64,000 nt of DNA, taken from the NCBI GenBank assembly GCA_022819745.1, contig JAJEGS010000006.1:1-64000 (forward strand), in the 5' to 3' direction. The DNA comes from Candidatus Latescibacterota bacterium (lineage in GTDB: Bacteria > Latescibacterota > UBA2968 > UBA8231). The notes beneath the pieces are model-generated. The model was not told the DNA's origin, made no database searches, and worked only from the letters and a program-made list of their open reading frames with translations. Position numbers and translations under genes: made by a program. Below, piece by piece: positions 50,599 through 59,225 of this stretch. The stretch's first letter is position 1. Each line of letters opens with the position of its first letter.

Positions 50599-52473
50599 TT
50601 AGCTTAGCACTTGGCGAATTTTGTCAGCCACTTCCCGAATTTGGAAGGGGCATCCCTGGACCTTGTTCAGCTTGACGACGCGCACGGGAAAGTGTGCTTG
50701 GACCAACATAGCCAGTTGGCCGAGGTTTAGCTCGGGTACCAATACTTGCTTGTAGCGGCCGAGCACGTTGCCGAGGTTGCGGGGAAACGGGTTCAAGTAG
50801 CGCAGGTGCGCGTAGGCCACGTCGAGGCCCTCGTCCCGCACTTGCTCCACCGCGGCGCGAATGGCACCGTAAGTTCCTCCCCAACCCAAGACCAGCAGAT
50901 CCCCTTGGTCGGGGCCGGTTACTTCCAACTCGGGAGTGAAATCGGCAATGCCGCGTATTTTGTCGGCCCGGACGTGGACGATGCGCTCGTGGTCTTCGGG
51001 TGCGTAGGAGACATTGCCCGTCACATCCTGCTTGCCCAAGCCGCCGATCCGATGCTCCATCCCCGGCGTCCCCGGCACGACCCAGGGCCTGGCCAAGGTC
51101 TGCGGGTCGCGCATGTAAGGTTGGTAGTCGTTGGGATCGGTGTACGGCTCGGCATCAATGGCCGCGATCGAATCCGGGTCTGGTATCTTCCACGGCTCGG
51201 AGTTGTTGGCCACGTACCCGTCGGACAAAAGAAAAACCGGCGTCATGTAGCGAATGGCAATGCGGAAGGCCTCGACGACCATGTCGAAGCATTCGCTTGG
51301 GGTCGCCGGAGCAATGACCGGGATCGGGCTTTCGCCGTTGCGTCCGTAGAGCACCTCCAGCAAATCGGTCTGCTCGGTCTTGGTGGGCAAGCCCGTGCTA
51401 GGACCGCCGCGCTGGACGTCAATGACCACCAACGGCAATTCCATAACTACGGCCAAGTTGATCCCCTCGCTCTTGAGCGCGATCCCCGGACCGCTACTGG
51501 CAGTCGCCGCGAGGCTGCCGGCAAAGGCCGCGCCAATCACCGAACCCATAGCTGAGATCTCGTCCTCGGCTTGGAACGTCCGCACGTCGAAGTTTTTCAG
51601 CGCGGACAAACCCTCTAGGATGGTGCTGGCCGGCGTGATGGGATACGAGCCGTAAAAGAGCGGTTTGCCAGCCTTTTGTGCGGCCGTAACCAGCCCCAAG
51701 ACAATTGCCTCATTGCCAGTGATCCGCTTGTACACCCCCGGCTCGACAATCTCCCGCTTCGGCACCGAGATCTGAGTCTGAAAGGTTTCGGCCGTTTCGC
51801 CGTAGTAGTAACCAGCTTTTAAAGCCCTCGTATTGGCCTCAACGACCTCGGGCCGGCCGGCGAACTTGGTCTCGTAAAACTTGAGCGTGTAGTCGAGTGG
51901 GCGGTCGAACATCCAGAACACCAAGCCCAAGACAAAGGCATTCTTGCACATATCCTTGGCTTGGTTGCTCATGCCTTCGATATCGGCGAGGGCATTGCGA
52001 GTCAGCGTGGTCAAGGGGACCGGATGTACGTCGTAGCCGCTGAGGCTGTCGTCTTCGAGCGGGTTTGTCTCGTACCCGGCCTTGCGGAGGCCATTGCGGT
52101 TGAACGGATCCGTATTGACGATGATGGTCCCGCCCGGCTCGAGGTCGGGCAAATTGGCCTTGAGCGCGGCCGGATTCATCGCCACTAGCACTTGGGGCGA
52201 GTCGCCAGCCGTGTAGAGATCATTGGCGGCGAAATTGACCTGATAGCCGCTCAGCCCGGGAATGGTCCCGGCCGGGGCGCGGATTTCAGCGGGAATGTCG
52301 GGAAAGGTACTGACGTCGTTGCCCACCACGGCCGAAGTATTGGTAAACTGACCGCCGGTTAGCTGCATCCCATCGCCGGAATCGCCGGAAAATGAGATGA
52401 CTACAGATTGGCGCTCTTCTTGCGAGTACTCTCGCTTACTTATGGGTGCCGATGGGGCCACGATTTCGGCCAT
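50599..52473 (-). CDS. korA: 2-oxoacid:ferredoxin oxidoreductase, fused gamma-alpha subunit
   Basis: The 624-residue protein is a fusion of the gamma domain (about 1-200, FSGDSGDGMQLTGGQFTN and a following INVDPFNRNG-like region) with the alpha pyrimidine-binding domain (about 230-620, GNEAIVLGLVTAAQKAG, SYPITPASTIL and MELPLVVIDVQRGGPSTGLP). That layout is typical of KorA in 2-oxoglutarate:ferredoxin oxidoreductases. ATG at 52473 is chosen because AAGGAGG lies 8 bases upstream; an in-frame GTG two codons earlier is too close to it. Likely role: the TCA cycle or its reverse, with ferredoxin. Confidence 0.9.
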   Translation of the reverse strand: MAEIVAPSAPISKREYSQEERQSVVISFSGDSGDGMQLTGGQFTNTSAVVGNDVSTFPDIPAEIRAPAGTIPGLSGYQVNFAANDLYTAGDSPQVLVAMNPAALKANLPDLEPGGTIIVNTDPFNRNGLRKAGYETNPLEDDSLSGYDVHPVPLTTLTRNALADIEGMSNQAKDMCKNAFVLGLVFWMFDRPLDYTLKFYETKFAGRPEVVEANTRALKAGYYYGETAETFQTQISVPKREIVEPGVYKRITGNEAIVLGLVTAAQKAGKPLFYGSYPITPASTILEGLSALKNFDVRTFQAEDEISAMGSVIGAAFAGSLAATASSGPGIALKSEGINLAVVMELPLVVIDVQRGGPSTGLPTKTEQTDLLEVLYGRNGESPIPVIAPATPSECFDMVVEAFRIAIRYMTPVFLLSDGYVANNSEPWKIPDPDSIAAIDAEPYTDPNDYQPYMRDPQTLARPWVVPGTPGMEHRIGGLGKQDVTGNVSYAPEDHERIVHVRADKIRGIADFTPELEVTGPDQGDLLVLGWGGTYGAIRAAVEQVRDEGLDVAYAHLRYLNPFPRNLGNVLGRYKQVLVPELNLGQLAMLVQAHFPVRVVKLNKVQGCPFQIREVADKIRQVLS

Positions 52474-52521
52474 GCACACGACCTCCTTAAAAAGAAAAAA
52501 ATCTCCATCCGCAGCGCATGC

Positions 52522-52989
52522 TCAAGCTCCCTCTTTGGTGCGAGCGATGCGCTCGGGATCGGGCGGCAAATTGTAAATGTCTTCGGGGAATTGATCGGTG
52601 AGAAAGCGGATGACCTCGTGTTGGGGCAGATTTCCCTTTATGCGGCCGTTTTCATCTACAATCGGCACGTTGCGGTAGTCGCCAGCATTCATCAGCCGCA
52701 GCGCACTGCTAATCGGCTGCTGGGCATCCAAGCTATGCGGATCGCGGGTCATCAACTCGGCCACTGGCCGCGTCCACGTCGCTGGCTGGTCCGTTACCTT
52801 GGTGAGCACATCGCGCTCGGTAAAAATCCCCACTAAGCGGCCATCCTCTTCCACCAGCACGGCGCTGACGTGTTGGTGGCGCATTTTTTTGAGTACGTCA
52901 AGCACTGACTCTTGCGGTTCGCACAAGACATACCCGTCCAAGTCCAAATGGCCGATGACCTCTTCTTGTAGCTTCTGCACGACCTTCAT
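52522..52989 (-). CDS. Tandem CBS-domain protein upstream of korAB
   Basis: The 155-residue protein has two CBS domains: VLCEPQESVLDVLKKMRHQH with GIFTERDVLTKV, and LDAQQPISSALRLMNAGDYR with NVPIVDENGRIKG. It is likely a nucleotide-sensing regulator. I chose ATG 52989; an in-frame ATG 95 codons upstream is rejected since it runs through the leader. A hairpin covers its AAAGGGG ribosome-binding site, and a short leader ORF ends overlapping this start as TAATG. The korA start is 49 bases downstream. Confidence 0.85.
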   Translation of the reverse strand: MKVVQKLQEEVIGHLDLDGYVLCEPQESVLDVLKKMRHQHVSAVLVEEDGRLVGIFTERDVLTKVTDQPATWTRPVAELMTRDPHSLDAQQPISSALRLMNAGDYRNVPIVDENGRIKGNLPQHEVIRFLTDQFPEDIYNLPPDPERIARTKEGA

Positions 52990-53024
52990 TAGAAAGCCCC
53001 TTTCTCGGGGCTTGGATACCGCAT
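52989..53024 (-). CDS. Eleven-codon leader ORF before the CBS/kor operon
   Basis: ATG at 53024 preceded by GAGGTG with a 6-base spacer encodes MRYPSPEKGAF and stops at TAA (52991-52989), overlapping the CBS start as TAATG. Its last seven codons run through a 7-bp hairpin that also holds the CBS ribosome-binding site. Translation of the leader could open that hairpin. Too short for confidence from coding signal alone. Confidence 0.4.
   Translation of the reverse strand: MRYPSPEKGAF
52994..53013 (-). promoter_or_regulatory. Hairpin sequestering the CBS gene ribosome-binding site
   Basis: On the minus strand AAGCCCC, loop GAGAAA, GGGGCTT makes a perfect 7-bp stem. The ribosome-binding GGGG for the CBS start is in its 3' arm, about 6-9 bases before ATG. 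It could be a translational switch or attenuator. Confidence 0.5.
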
Positions 53025-53061
53025 TATTCACCTCGTTTACTTGAATAACTATATCCAGTTT

Positions 53062-53090
53062 AAAATAGATAGGAGCGATACATCTCGCAA
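53062..53090 (-). promoter_or_regulatory. Possible promoter for the leader-CBS-korAB operon
   Basis: On the minus strand TTGCGA (53090-53085) and TATTTT (53067-53062) are 17 bases apart, about 40 bases before the leader ATG. Consensus match is moderate. Confidence 0.3.
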
Positions 53091-53119
53091 GATAATACGT
53101 CGTAACAACATTGCGGCTT

Positions 53120-55237
53120 TTAGCACGCCAAATCCACCACCCAATCTGCCGCGGCCCTCGCCGTTGGATGCTGTTCGGCGACGACGACCGTGGCCCCGCG
53201 ATCCACCAGTCCCCGTAAGACCCCAACCATTGAGCGCACATCTTCTGGATGATCGCCGCTGGCCGGGTCGTCAATCAGCACCCAAGTGCGCCGGGAGGCC
53301 CGCGTCGATTCGAGCGCCAACCGCAGCCGCAACCACTCCCCCCGCTCCAGCCCCTGCACCTCCTGCCCCAGAAGCAGATAGCCGAGGCCACACTCTACAA
53401 CCGCCTCTAAGCGCGGGCGGACTGGATCTTGCCGAGTAAAGTGGGCACAAGCCTGTTCCAAAGTCATGCCCAACACATCGGCGATGCTCGCGCCGCGCAA
53501 GGTGACCTCGCAGGTTTCGTCTCGGTATCTGCGGCCCTCGCAAGCGGCACACACCATCGCTATATCCTCTAGAAATTCCAAGTCGAAGTAGCATTGGCCG
53601 CGGCCTTCACAGCTAGGACAACGGCCTCCCGGTCGATCCAACAGGAAGGTGTCCCGGTCCCAGCCGCGCGCCGTCGCAGCCGGTGATGCGGCATATAAAT
53701 CGGCGACGCGCTCGAAAAGGCCCAACCCCTCCAAAACCGTGGCCTTGCCGCTCGGAGCTTCCACCGTTACAACTCGGCTGTTCCTCGGCATACCAGCGGC
53801 AGCGTACTCGACGGACCGCCCCTTAAGCAATGGCAGCAAGACCTCGTGCAGCAGGCGAGTCTTACCGCTGCCAGAAGCCCCACATACGCAGGTCAACTTC
53901 CCGTGCGGCAGCTCAATGGCAAGCGGCCCGACCACCCCCTCCCCGCGAATGGCCAACGCGGGCTTAACTTGTTCGGCGACCCGCTCCCCATCCGTTTCAT
54001 CCCGCCCGACCTCCGTCGCCTCCCCTACGCGCACCTGTCCCTCCGCAAATACCCAAACCTCGTCCGCGACCGCCACGAGTTCAGGCGTGTGGTCCAACAA
54101 CAGCGCCGTATTGCCGCCAGCGACTAGCCGACGCAGACCCTCGGCGACCGCGTCCAGCATCTCCTCGGATAACTGGCTGCCCAAACCTTCTAAAATGTAG
54201 AGGATGCCCGTCAGTCCGCTGCTGAGACAGGACGCCAATTGCAGGCGCTGCCACTCGCCAGCCGCCAGCGATTCGAGCCGACGGCGCAACGGCAGGTGCC
54301 CTAGCCCCAAGCCGCAGGCCTCGGCGAGTGCTGTCTCTACTTTGGCGTGCCCCTGAGTCGTATCCAGCCAATCGCGTAACGATCCGAGAGGAGCGTTCAT
54401 CAACTCGTTCATAGTGCGACCGTTTAGGGTTACCTGACTGGCCAAGGGCTGGCCCGCGCCAAAATCAGCCGTAGCCAGCGGCTCGTACTGGCGACCGCAC
54501 TCGCCGCAAGTCGGCTGCTGATTCAAGTGCATCATCTCGCCGGTCTCATCCACCCAAATCACCGTCTGCCCCGAGGAAATAGAGCGGCTCATACGCACAG
54601 CTTCCAAAAAGCGCACGCTGGCATTCGGGTTCGGCACCAAGCGATCCATCACGACGTGTACCTCGCTTTCGCCGCTCGGCAATGCTGGCCCGTCGCCTTC
54701 CAACCGCTGGATCTGGCCGTCGATTGCGATCCGCGTAAACCCAGCCTGTACGAGTTGCTGCCACATCCCTTTATTCCGCAGAGTCAAAGGGGCCAGCACC
54801 AAACAGCGGGTGCCCGGATGGACGCGGGCAATCTCGCCCTCGACCTCATCCACCGCATAGCTACGACAGTGGCCACCGCATTCGAGGCAGTGCATCTGTC
54901 CCTCTTCTAGCATGATCTGTGCCAAAATCCCGTCTAGCTGCAAGTAGTCCCCCACCGTGCGTCCACGGCGCGGTGCCCCCAAGTAAATGGCTGGCGGCAA
55001 GCCCGAGATCTCGTCCACATCCGCGCGCGCCGTCCCGCTGACGTTTTCCCGTTCTGTCGGAGACAGAGCCTGCATGTAGCGCCGACGGCTCTCCGCGTAC
55101 AGGATGTCTAAGGCCATGGCGCGACGAGCACTGCTACTGCGGCCGGTAAAGCAAATAATCTGGCCCAACGGCAAGTCCATATCGACATTGGCCAGACCGC
55201 CCGCCCGGGCACCGCGCACGCAAAGGGTAGCGTTCAA
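53120..55237 (-). CDS. Degenerate UvrA paralogue (UvrA-like ABC ATPase)
   Basis: The 705-residue protein has the UvrA order but altered motifs. First ATP site: Walker A reads GRSSSARR (32-39) instead of GxSGSGKS, signature LAAGE (325-329) for LSGGE, Walker B ILYILEG (345-351) for xLYVLDEP. Second site: GASGSGKT (453-460) intact, signature LERGE (630-634), Walker B VLIDDP (653-658), and a switch His at 690. Zinc cysteines (CLECGGHC, CGECG, CPSCEGRGQC, CAACEG) remain. It is shorter than UvrA (about 940), with most of the region between Zn and signature lost. The TTG start overlaps the glycosyltransferase stop. Excision repair by it is doubtful; a regulatory or protective role is possible. Confidence 0.85.
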   Translation of the reverse strand: MNATLCVRGARAGGLANVDMDLPLGQIICFTGRSSSARRAMALDILYAESRRRYMQALSPTERENVSGTARADVDEISGLPPAIYLGAPRRGRTVGDYLQLDGILAQIMLEEGQMHCLECGGHCRSYAVDEVEGEIARVHPGTRCLVLAPLTLRNKGMWQQLVQAGFTRIAIDGQIQRLEGDGPALPSGESEVHVVMDRLVPNPNASVRFLEAVRMSRSISSGQTVIWVDETGEMMHLNQQPTCGECGRQYEPLATADFGAGQPLASQVTLNGRTMNELMNAPLGSLRDWLDTTQGHAKVETALAEACGLGLGHLPLRRRLESLAAGEWQRLQLASCLSSGLTGILYILEGLGSQLSEEMLDAVAEGLRRLVAGGNTALLLDHTPELVAVADEVWVFAEGQVRVGEATEVGRDETDGERVAEQVKPALAIRGEGVVGPLAIELPHGKLTCVCGASGSGKTRLLHEVLLPLLKGRSVEYAAAGMPRNSRVVTVEAPSGKATVLEGLGLFERVADLYAASPAATARGWDRDTFLLDRPGGRCPSCEGRGQCYFDLEFLEDIAMVCAACEGRRYRDETCEVTLRGASIADVLGMTLEQACAHFTRQDPVRPRLEAVVECGLGYLLLGQEVQGLERGEWLRLRLALESTRASRRTWVLIDDPASGDHPEDVRSMVGVLRGLVDRGATVVVAEQHPTARAAADWVVDLAC

Positions 55238-57177
55238 GGGTTAGCCTGCGTCATGGAATCGATTTTCGCCTGCAAGCGCGCGACGTCGAGATTGCGCACG
55301 CGCAAAAACGCCCAGTGGGCTTCCGCTTCGTGAGGACGCCCCAAGCGCAACAGCACTTCCCCGCGCCGATAGTGCGCTTGGGCGTGGTCGGGGTCGAGTT
55401 CGAGTGCTTGGGCAAAGGCATCCGCCGCGGCTTGGTCATCATCCTGCTTGGCATATACCAGGCCGAGATTGAAATGCGCTCGGGCGTAGCTGGCATCGAG
55501 CGCGAGGGCTTTGTGGAAATGCGCGGCAGCCTCGGCCCATTGACCGAGGCGATAATAGCACAGGCCGAGGTTGTTGTGTAGGCCGGGCGAGGGCTGGGCG
55601 CGGCTAAAGGCTGCAATCGCCGCCTCGTATTCCCCAGCGCCGAAGAAATCCAACCCGCGTTGGATGTCCGAATCGCCGCCTTCTTGCTGAGCCAAGACAG
55701 CCGCTAGGCCAGAAGCGGCGGGAGCAAAGGACGGATCAATGCTCAGCGACTCGCGGAACATGCTCTCGGCTGCCGCCCAATCCCCTTGGCGTTGGTACAA
55801 GGCACCGAAATTGTAGTAATCGACCCGTTTGCGAGTCAGCCGCTCAGCCCCAGCGTCCCGATAATTAATCGGCAGCGCGACCAAAGCCACCAACAGGCAC
55901 GACCCCAGCAACCGACGATGCGCCCCACCCCCTACCCAAGTCGCAACATTCGCAATCCAACAAGCGGCATAGAACAGGATCACCGGCACGACGGGCAAGC
56001 GATATTCCGAGGAAGTGAAAAACAGCAGGCACGCGGCCAGATAGCTCGCTAGGTACAGGTCGAGCAGGGACGAGCGACGACTAGTGGCCCAACCCACGAC
56101 CGCCAGCGGAGCCACTATCCCCCACCCCAAAACGCACCAATTCAACAGGGGCACAAAGTCCCGCGCCAAATACAGACTCAGGTTGTTTTGCGCCTCGACT
56201 CCGTTCCAGAACATGTAGAGTTTGCGACATTGTAGCGCCAGATACGCGAGGGGATTTTCCACGGCAAAGCGCAAGCCAGCCACAAGCCAGTATCTGGAGG
56301 CTTGAGCCGGGGTCAGTTCCTGGCCCGTGCGCGCCTCGGCCTCGCGGATAAACGCCTCGCGCTCCAAGTCCGGCTCGGCGCTGGGCAGGAAATCGACCTG
56401 CGCGTAGATGCCGTTGGCCTCGGAGTGATTGCCCACGTAGAAATTCATCCCGGCCGAAGACGTGGTAAGCAGCCACTCCCCCCCGACGAGATAGTTGCGG
56501 CAAGCCACCGTGCCGACTATGAGACCACAGCCCGCAGCCACCAATCCCCACCACCGCCATCCGCGCCGCCCCCCCTGCGCGACAAACCAGCCCGCAACCA
56601 CCGCGACAAATAGCAAGACCATGGGCCGCGCCGTAGCCGAAAGCCCCAACAGCAGACCCGCGCCCAACAGCCAACGCGCCACACCTTGCGCGTGTGCCAA
56701 GCAATACAGAGCCGCGAGATTCAAAAAGGTGATCGGCGCGGCGGTCAGCAGCGCCCCGTCGTAGAACACATACGGCTGGTAGATCGCCGCCATGCCAGCA
56801 GCCAATAGGCCAATTTGCGCGCTCCACAGTTTCCGACCCAGCGCGTAGATCAAATAGCAACTACCCGTCCCCAGCGCCGCCTGCACCAAGCCAACCCACC
56901 AGTATTCAGCACCCAACAGCGCGTAAATGGCGGCCAAAAAGTAGGAGTAAAATGGATTCATAAAAAAAGGCTGGTCGCCCAGCCAATCGCCCGCGACAAT
57001 GGCCTGGGCGCGGCGATCGTAGAATTCGGAGTCGATCAGGAGCACGTCGAAGAGCGGCGTGTCAACCGCTTGATAGAGATAAGCTAAGCGCACGCCGAGA
57101 GCGGCGATTAGGATCGCCCAGAGGATGGCTCCTTCTCGCCTTAGCTGCACTGCGCCGATATCGCGAGAACAGTTCAC
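55234..57177 (-). CDS. GT-C-like membrane glycosyltransferase with C-terminal TPR repeats
   Basis: The 647-residue protein has about ten helices with a first-loop acidic motif LIDSEFYDRRAQA and PFYSYFLAAIYAL, as in family 39 (PMT/ArnT-like) enzymes that use polyprenyl-linked sugars on the outer face of the inner membrane. From about 460, TPR repeats follow (FGALYQRQGDWAAAESMF, NNLGLCYYRLGQWAEAAAHF, FNLGLVYAKQDDDQAAADAF). I chose GTG 57177 because it overlaps the previous stop as GTGA; TTG at 57192 is the alternative. Likely protein or surface glycan glycosylation. Confidence 0.78.
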   Translation of the reverse strand: MNCSRDIGAVQLRREGAILWAILIAALGVRLAYLYQAVDTPLFDVLLIDSEFYDRRAQAIVAGDWLGDQPFFMNPFYSYFLAAIYALLGAEYWWVGLVQAALGTGSCYLIYALGRKLWSAQIGLLAAGMAAIYQPYVFYDGALLTAAPITFLNLAALYCLAHAQGVARWLLGAGLLLGLSATARPMVLLFVAVVAGWFVAQGGRRGWRWWGLVAAGCGLIVGTVACRNYLVGGEWLLTTSSAGMNFYVGNHSEANGIYAQVDFLPSAEPDLEREAFIREAEARTGQELTPAQASRYWLVAGLRFAVENPLAYLALQCRKLYMFWNGVEAQNNLSLYLARDFVPLLNWCVLGWGIVAPLAVVGWATSRRSSLLDLYLASYLAACLLFFTSSEYRLPVVPVILFYAACWIANVATWVGGGAHRRLLGSCLLVALVALPINYRDAGAERLTRKRVDYYNFGALYQRQGDWAAAESMFRESLSIDPSFAPAASGLAAVLAQQEGGDSDIQRGLDFFGAGEYEAAIAAFSRAQPSPGLHNNLGLCYYRLGQWAEAAAHFHKALALDASYARAHFNLGLVYAKQDDDQAAADAFAQALELDPDHAQAHYRRGEVLLRLGRPHEAEAHWAFLRVRNLDVARLQAKIDSMTQANP

Positions 57178-59225
57178 GGCTGCAAAACCCAATAGTGAAA
57201 CGAAACAATCGGCCGCAAATCACCGCCAAAGTGAATCGGCTGCGTTTCAATTTCGACGCGGCCGCTCACATCCGCAGCAGCTATCTGGCCGACGGCCAAT
57301 TCGAGCCACTGGCGACCCCGCCCTCCCCGCAACTCCACGTTGGCGATCTTCTTTCCATTAGCGAACACCGCAAAGTGCTGAGCAATGCCCGTAACCGTGC
57401 GCATAATCACCGTCGCCGGTCGCCCCGCATTCAGCGCCACCTCCATCCGCTCGCCCCCCGTTACCGTCCGGCCCCCGTCGATGTACACAGCTTGGGGATC
57501 GTCGGCAGCGCTCAGTGCCATCAACAGATTCGCCTCCCCACTGCCGGGAATCCACACCGTGGATTGGTAGCCGTGCCGACGCTCGCTTGCCAAATCAGCC
57601 ACATCCACTTTATCAACCACCCGCCAACCCTCCTCTAAGAGCGTCCGGTTGCGGATAGCCTCGCCGCTGAGGTCGGCAGCCCAAAGCGCCTGATACAACA
57701 CCTTCTCCGCATCTATAATCGACGGCTCAAAGACGCGAATGCGGTGCAGCGGTTGCAAAAAGAGGCCCTCGGGAAAATTGAACCAATTGGGAAAAATGGC
57801 GAAGTACTGCGGTCGCTGGTCCGGCGGCATGGCTTCCAAGCGCTCGAATAGCGATCCACTCCCGTGCCGCCAAGGTGCGCTGTTCCCGGCCGTGGTCAAT
57901 CCGACTAAGTCAATGGTTTGGCGACCGCCGAAATAGCGCAAGGCACCAGCGTCGTTGACGGCGAGGCGCGCGTCGGGCGGCAGTTCGGCGTCTATAAAGC
58001 GCGCCATCTCGACCTGCTGGTTGCGGATATCGCTGCAATTTTCCCCGTACGCCACTGCGAAAAACCCCACCGACATCAATCCCCACAAACCGAAAAAGCA
58101 AGCCAACCCCCGCGCCAACTTACTACCCCATTCCCCCCCAACCGCGTCCAAGCGCCCCAAGCCCAAGGCGGCAAAGAGAATGTAAAGCGGCAAGAAGGGT
58201 TGCTGATAGCGATTGAAGTGGGCGTCGTATTCGACGAGAGTGCAGGTTAGCAAGACGCCGCCGACAAACCACGTTCCACCCAATGCCGCCGCTCCGAGCC
58301 GCCTCTCGGACAACTCGCCCCAGAGCCGATAGCTTAGCTCGGCCAAAACAAAGAGCGCGATAAACGGGGCAAACACCATGCGGCGATAGTTGCCGTCGTA
58401 CGCGTATAAATTGACGCTAGTCTGATGCCCCAGCGATCCAGCGAGAATTCCTTTAACAAATTCGGCGAAGTCGAAAAAGACGGCTCTTATCTGCTCGGGC
58501 AACGAGCCGTGCGGTTCGGCAAAGCGCCACTTGGCCTCGACCCCAGACGCCCCGGCCTCCCCTGTCCACCAAGCCAGTAGCAGGGCCTGGAACACGTATG
58601 CCCCCAAAGGCACCCCCCACTGCCAATGCAACGCTCGACGATAGGCGACCAGCGCCAGCAGCAGCAAGACCAAGGCGATCCCCTCGGGCCGCGCCAACAC
58701 TAACAAGGTCGCCGCCAACGGAGCGCGTCGGTCTTCTGTTAGATACAGATACAGAGTCAGCAAGATGGCGCAGGCGAAGAGGCCGATCGCCATGCCGCTG
58801 TAGTAGCCCCACAGCAGCGGGCCGCACAACAAGAACATCAACGCGGCGACCCAACCGCTGAAAGAACCACTCAACTTGCGGCCCAGCAACAGAAGCAGCC
58901 GAGCGCTCAACCCAAGCCACACAACCCCCAATGCCAACGCGTACAGCGCAATCCCCATCCCATCCAACCCCAACCAAAAGCCCGGCACCAGCAGCAAGGT
59001 GTACAGCAGACTAGTCGCGCCAGCCGTTGGCTCGGCCCCGGTATTGTATTCGAGGAAGTGTCCTTGGGCCGCTTGCCGTGCGTATTGGAAATAGATGAAA
59101 GAATCGTCCAGCGGCAGGGCCAAACGACCGCCCGTGTGGTAGAGCATGGAGGCCACAAAGAGCAACAGCCACAACAGAGCTAGGCCCCAAAGAATGGCCC
59201 CCTCTCGTCGAATGGCGTCCATCAC
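57174..59225 (-). CDS. GT-C-like membrane glycosyltransferase
   Basis: The 683-residue protein has about 11 helices and an LALPLDDSFIYFQYARQAA motif at 35-53, whose two Asp residues are at the catalytic loop position of GT-C enzymes (arabinofuranosyl/mannosyltransferase-like). TGAEPTAGATSLLYTLLL follows. The last 250 residues are a soluble region ending in a beta-sandwich-like domain, probably extracytoplasmic. Start is GTG at 59225 or ATG at 59222, directly after the sulfatase stop. The sugar donor is unknown. Together with the TPR glycosyltransferase and sulfatase it suggests processing of a surface or exported glycan. Confidence 0.75.
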   Translation of the reverse strand: MMDAIRREGAILWGLALLWLLLFVASMLYHTGGRLALPLDDSFIYFQYARQAAQGHFLEYNTGAEPTAGATSLLYTLLLVPGFWLGLDGMGIALYALALGVVWLGLSARLLLLLGRKLSGSFSGWVAALMFLLCGPLLWGYYSGMAIGLFACAILLTLYLYLTEDRRAPLAATLLVLARPEGIALVLLLLALVAYRRALHWQWGVPLGAYVFQALLLAWWTGEAGASGVEAKWRFAEPHGSLPEQIRAVFFDFAEFVKGILAGSLGHQTSVNLYAYDGNYRRMVFAPFIALFVLAELSYRLWGELSERRLGAAALGGTWFVGGVLLTCTLVEYDAHFNRYQQPFLPLYILFAALGLGRLDAVGGEWGSKLARGLACFFGLWGLMSVGFFAVAYGENCSDIRNQQVEMARFIDAELPPDARLAVNDAGALRYFGGRQTIDLVGLTTAGNSAPWRHGSGSLFERLEAMPPDQRPQYFAIFPNWFNFPEGLFLQPLHRIRVFEPSIIDAEKVLYQALWAADLSGEAIRNRTLLEEGWRVVDKVDVADLASERRHGYQSTVWIPGSGEANLLMALSAADDPQAVYIDGGRTVTGGERMEVALNAGRPATVIMRTVTGIAQHFAVFANGKKIANVELRGGRGRQWLELAVGQIAAADVSGRVEIETQPIHFGGDLRPIVSFHYWVLQP

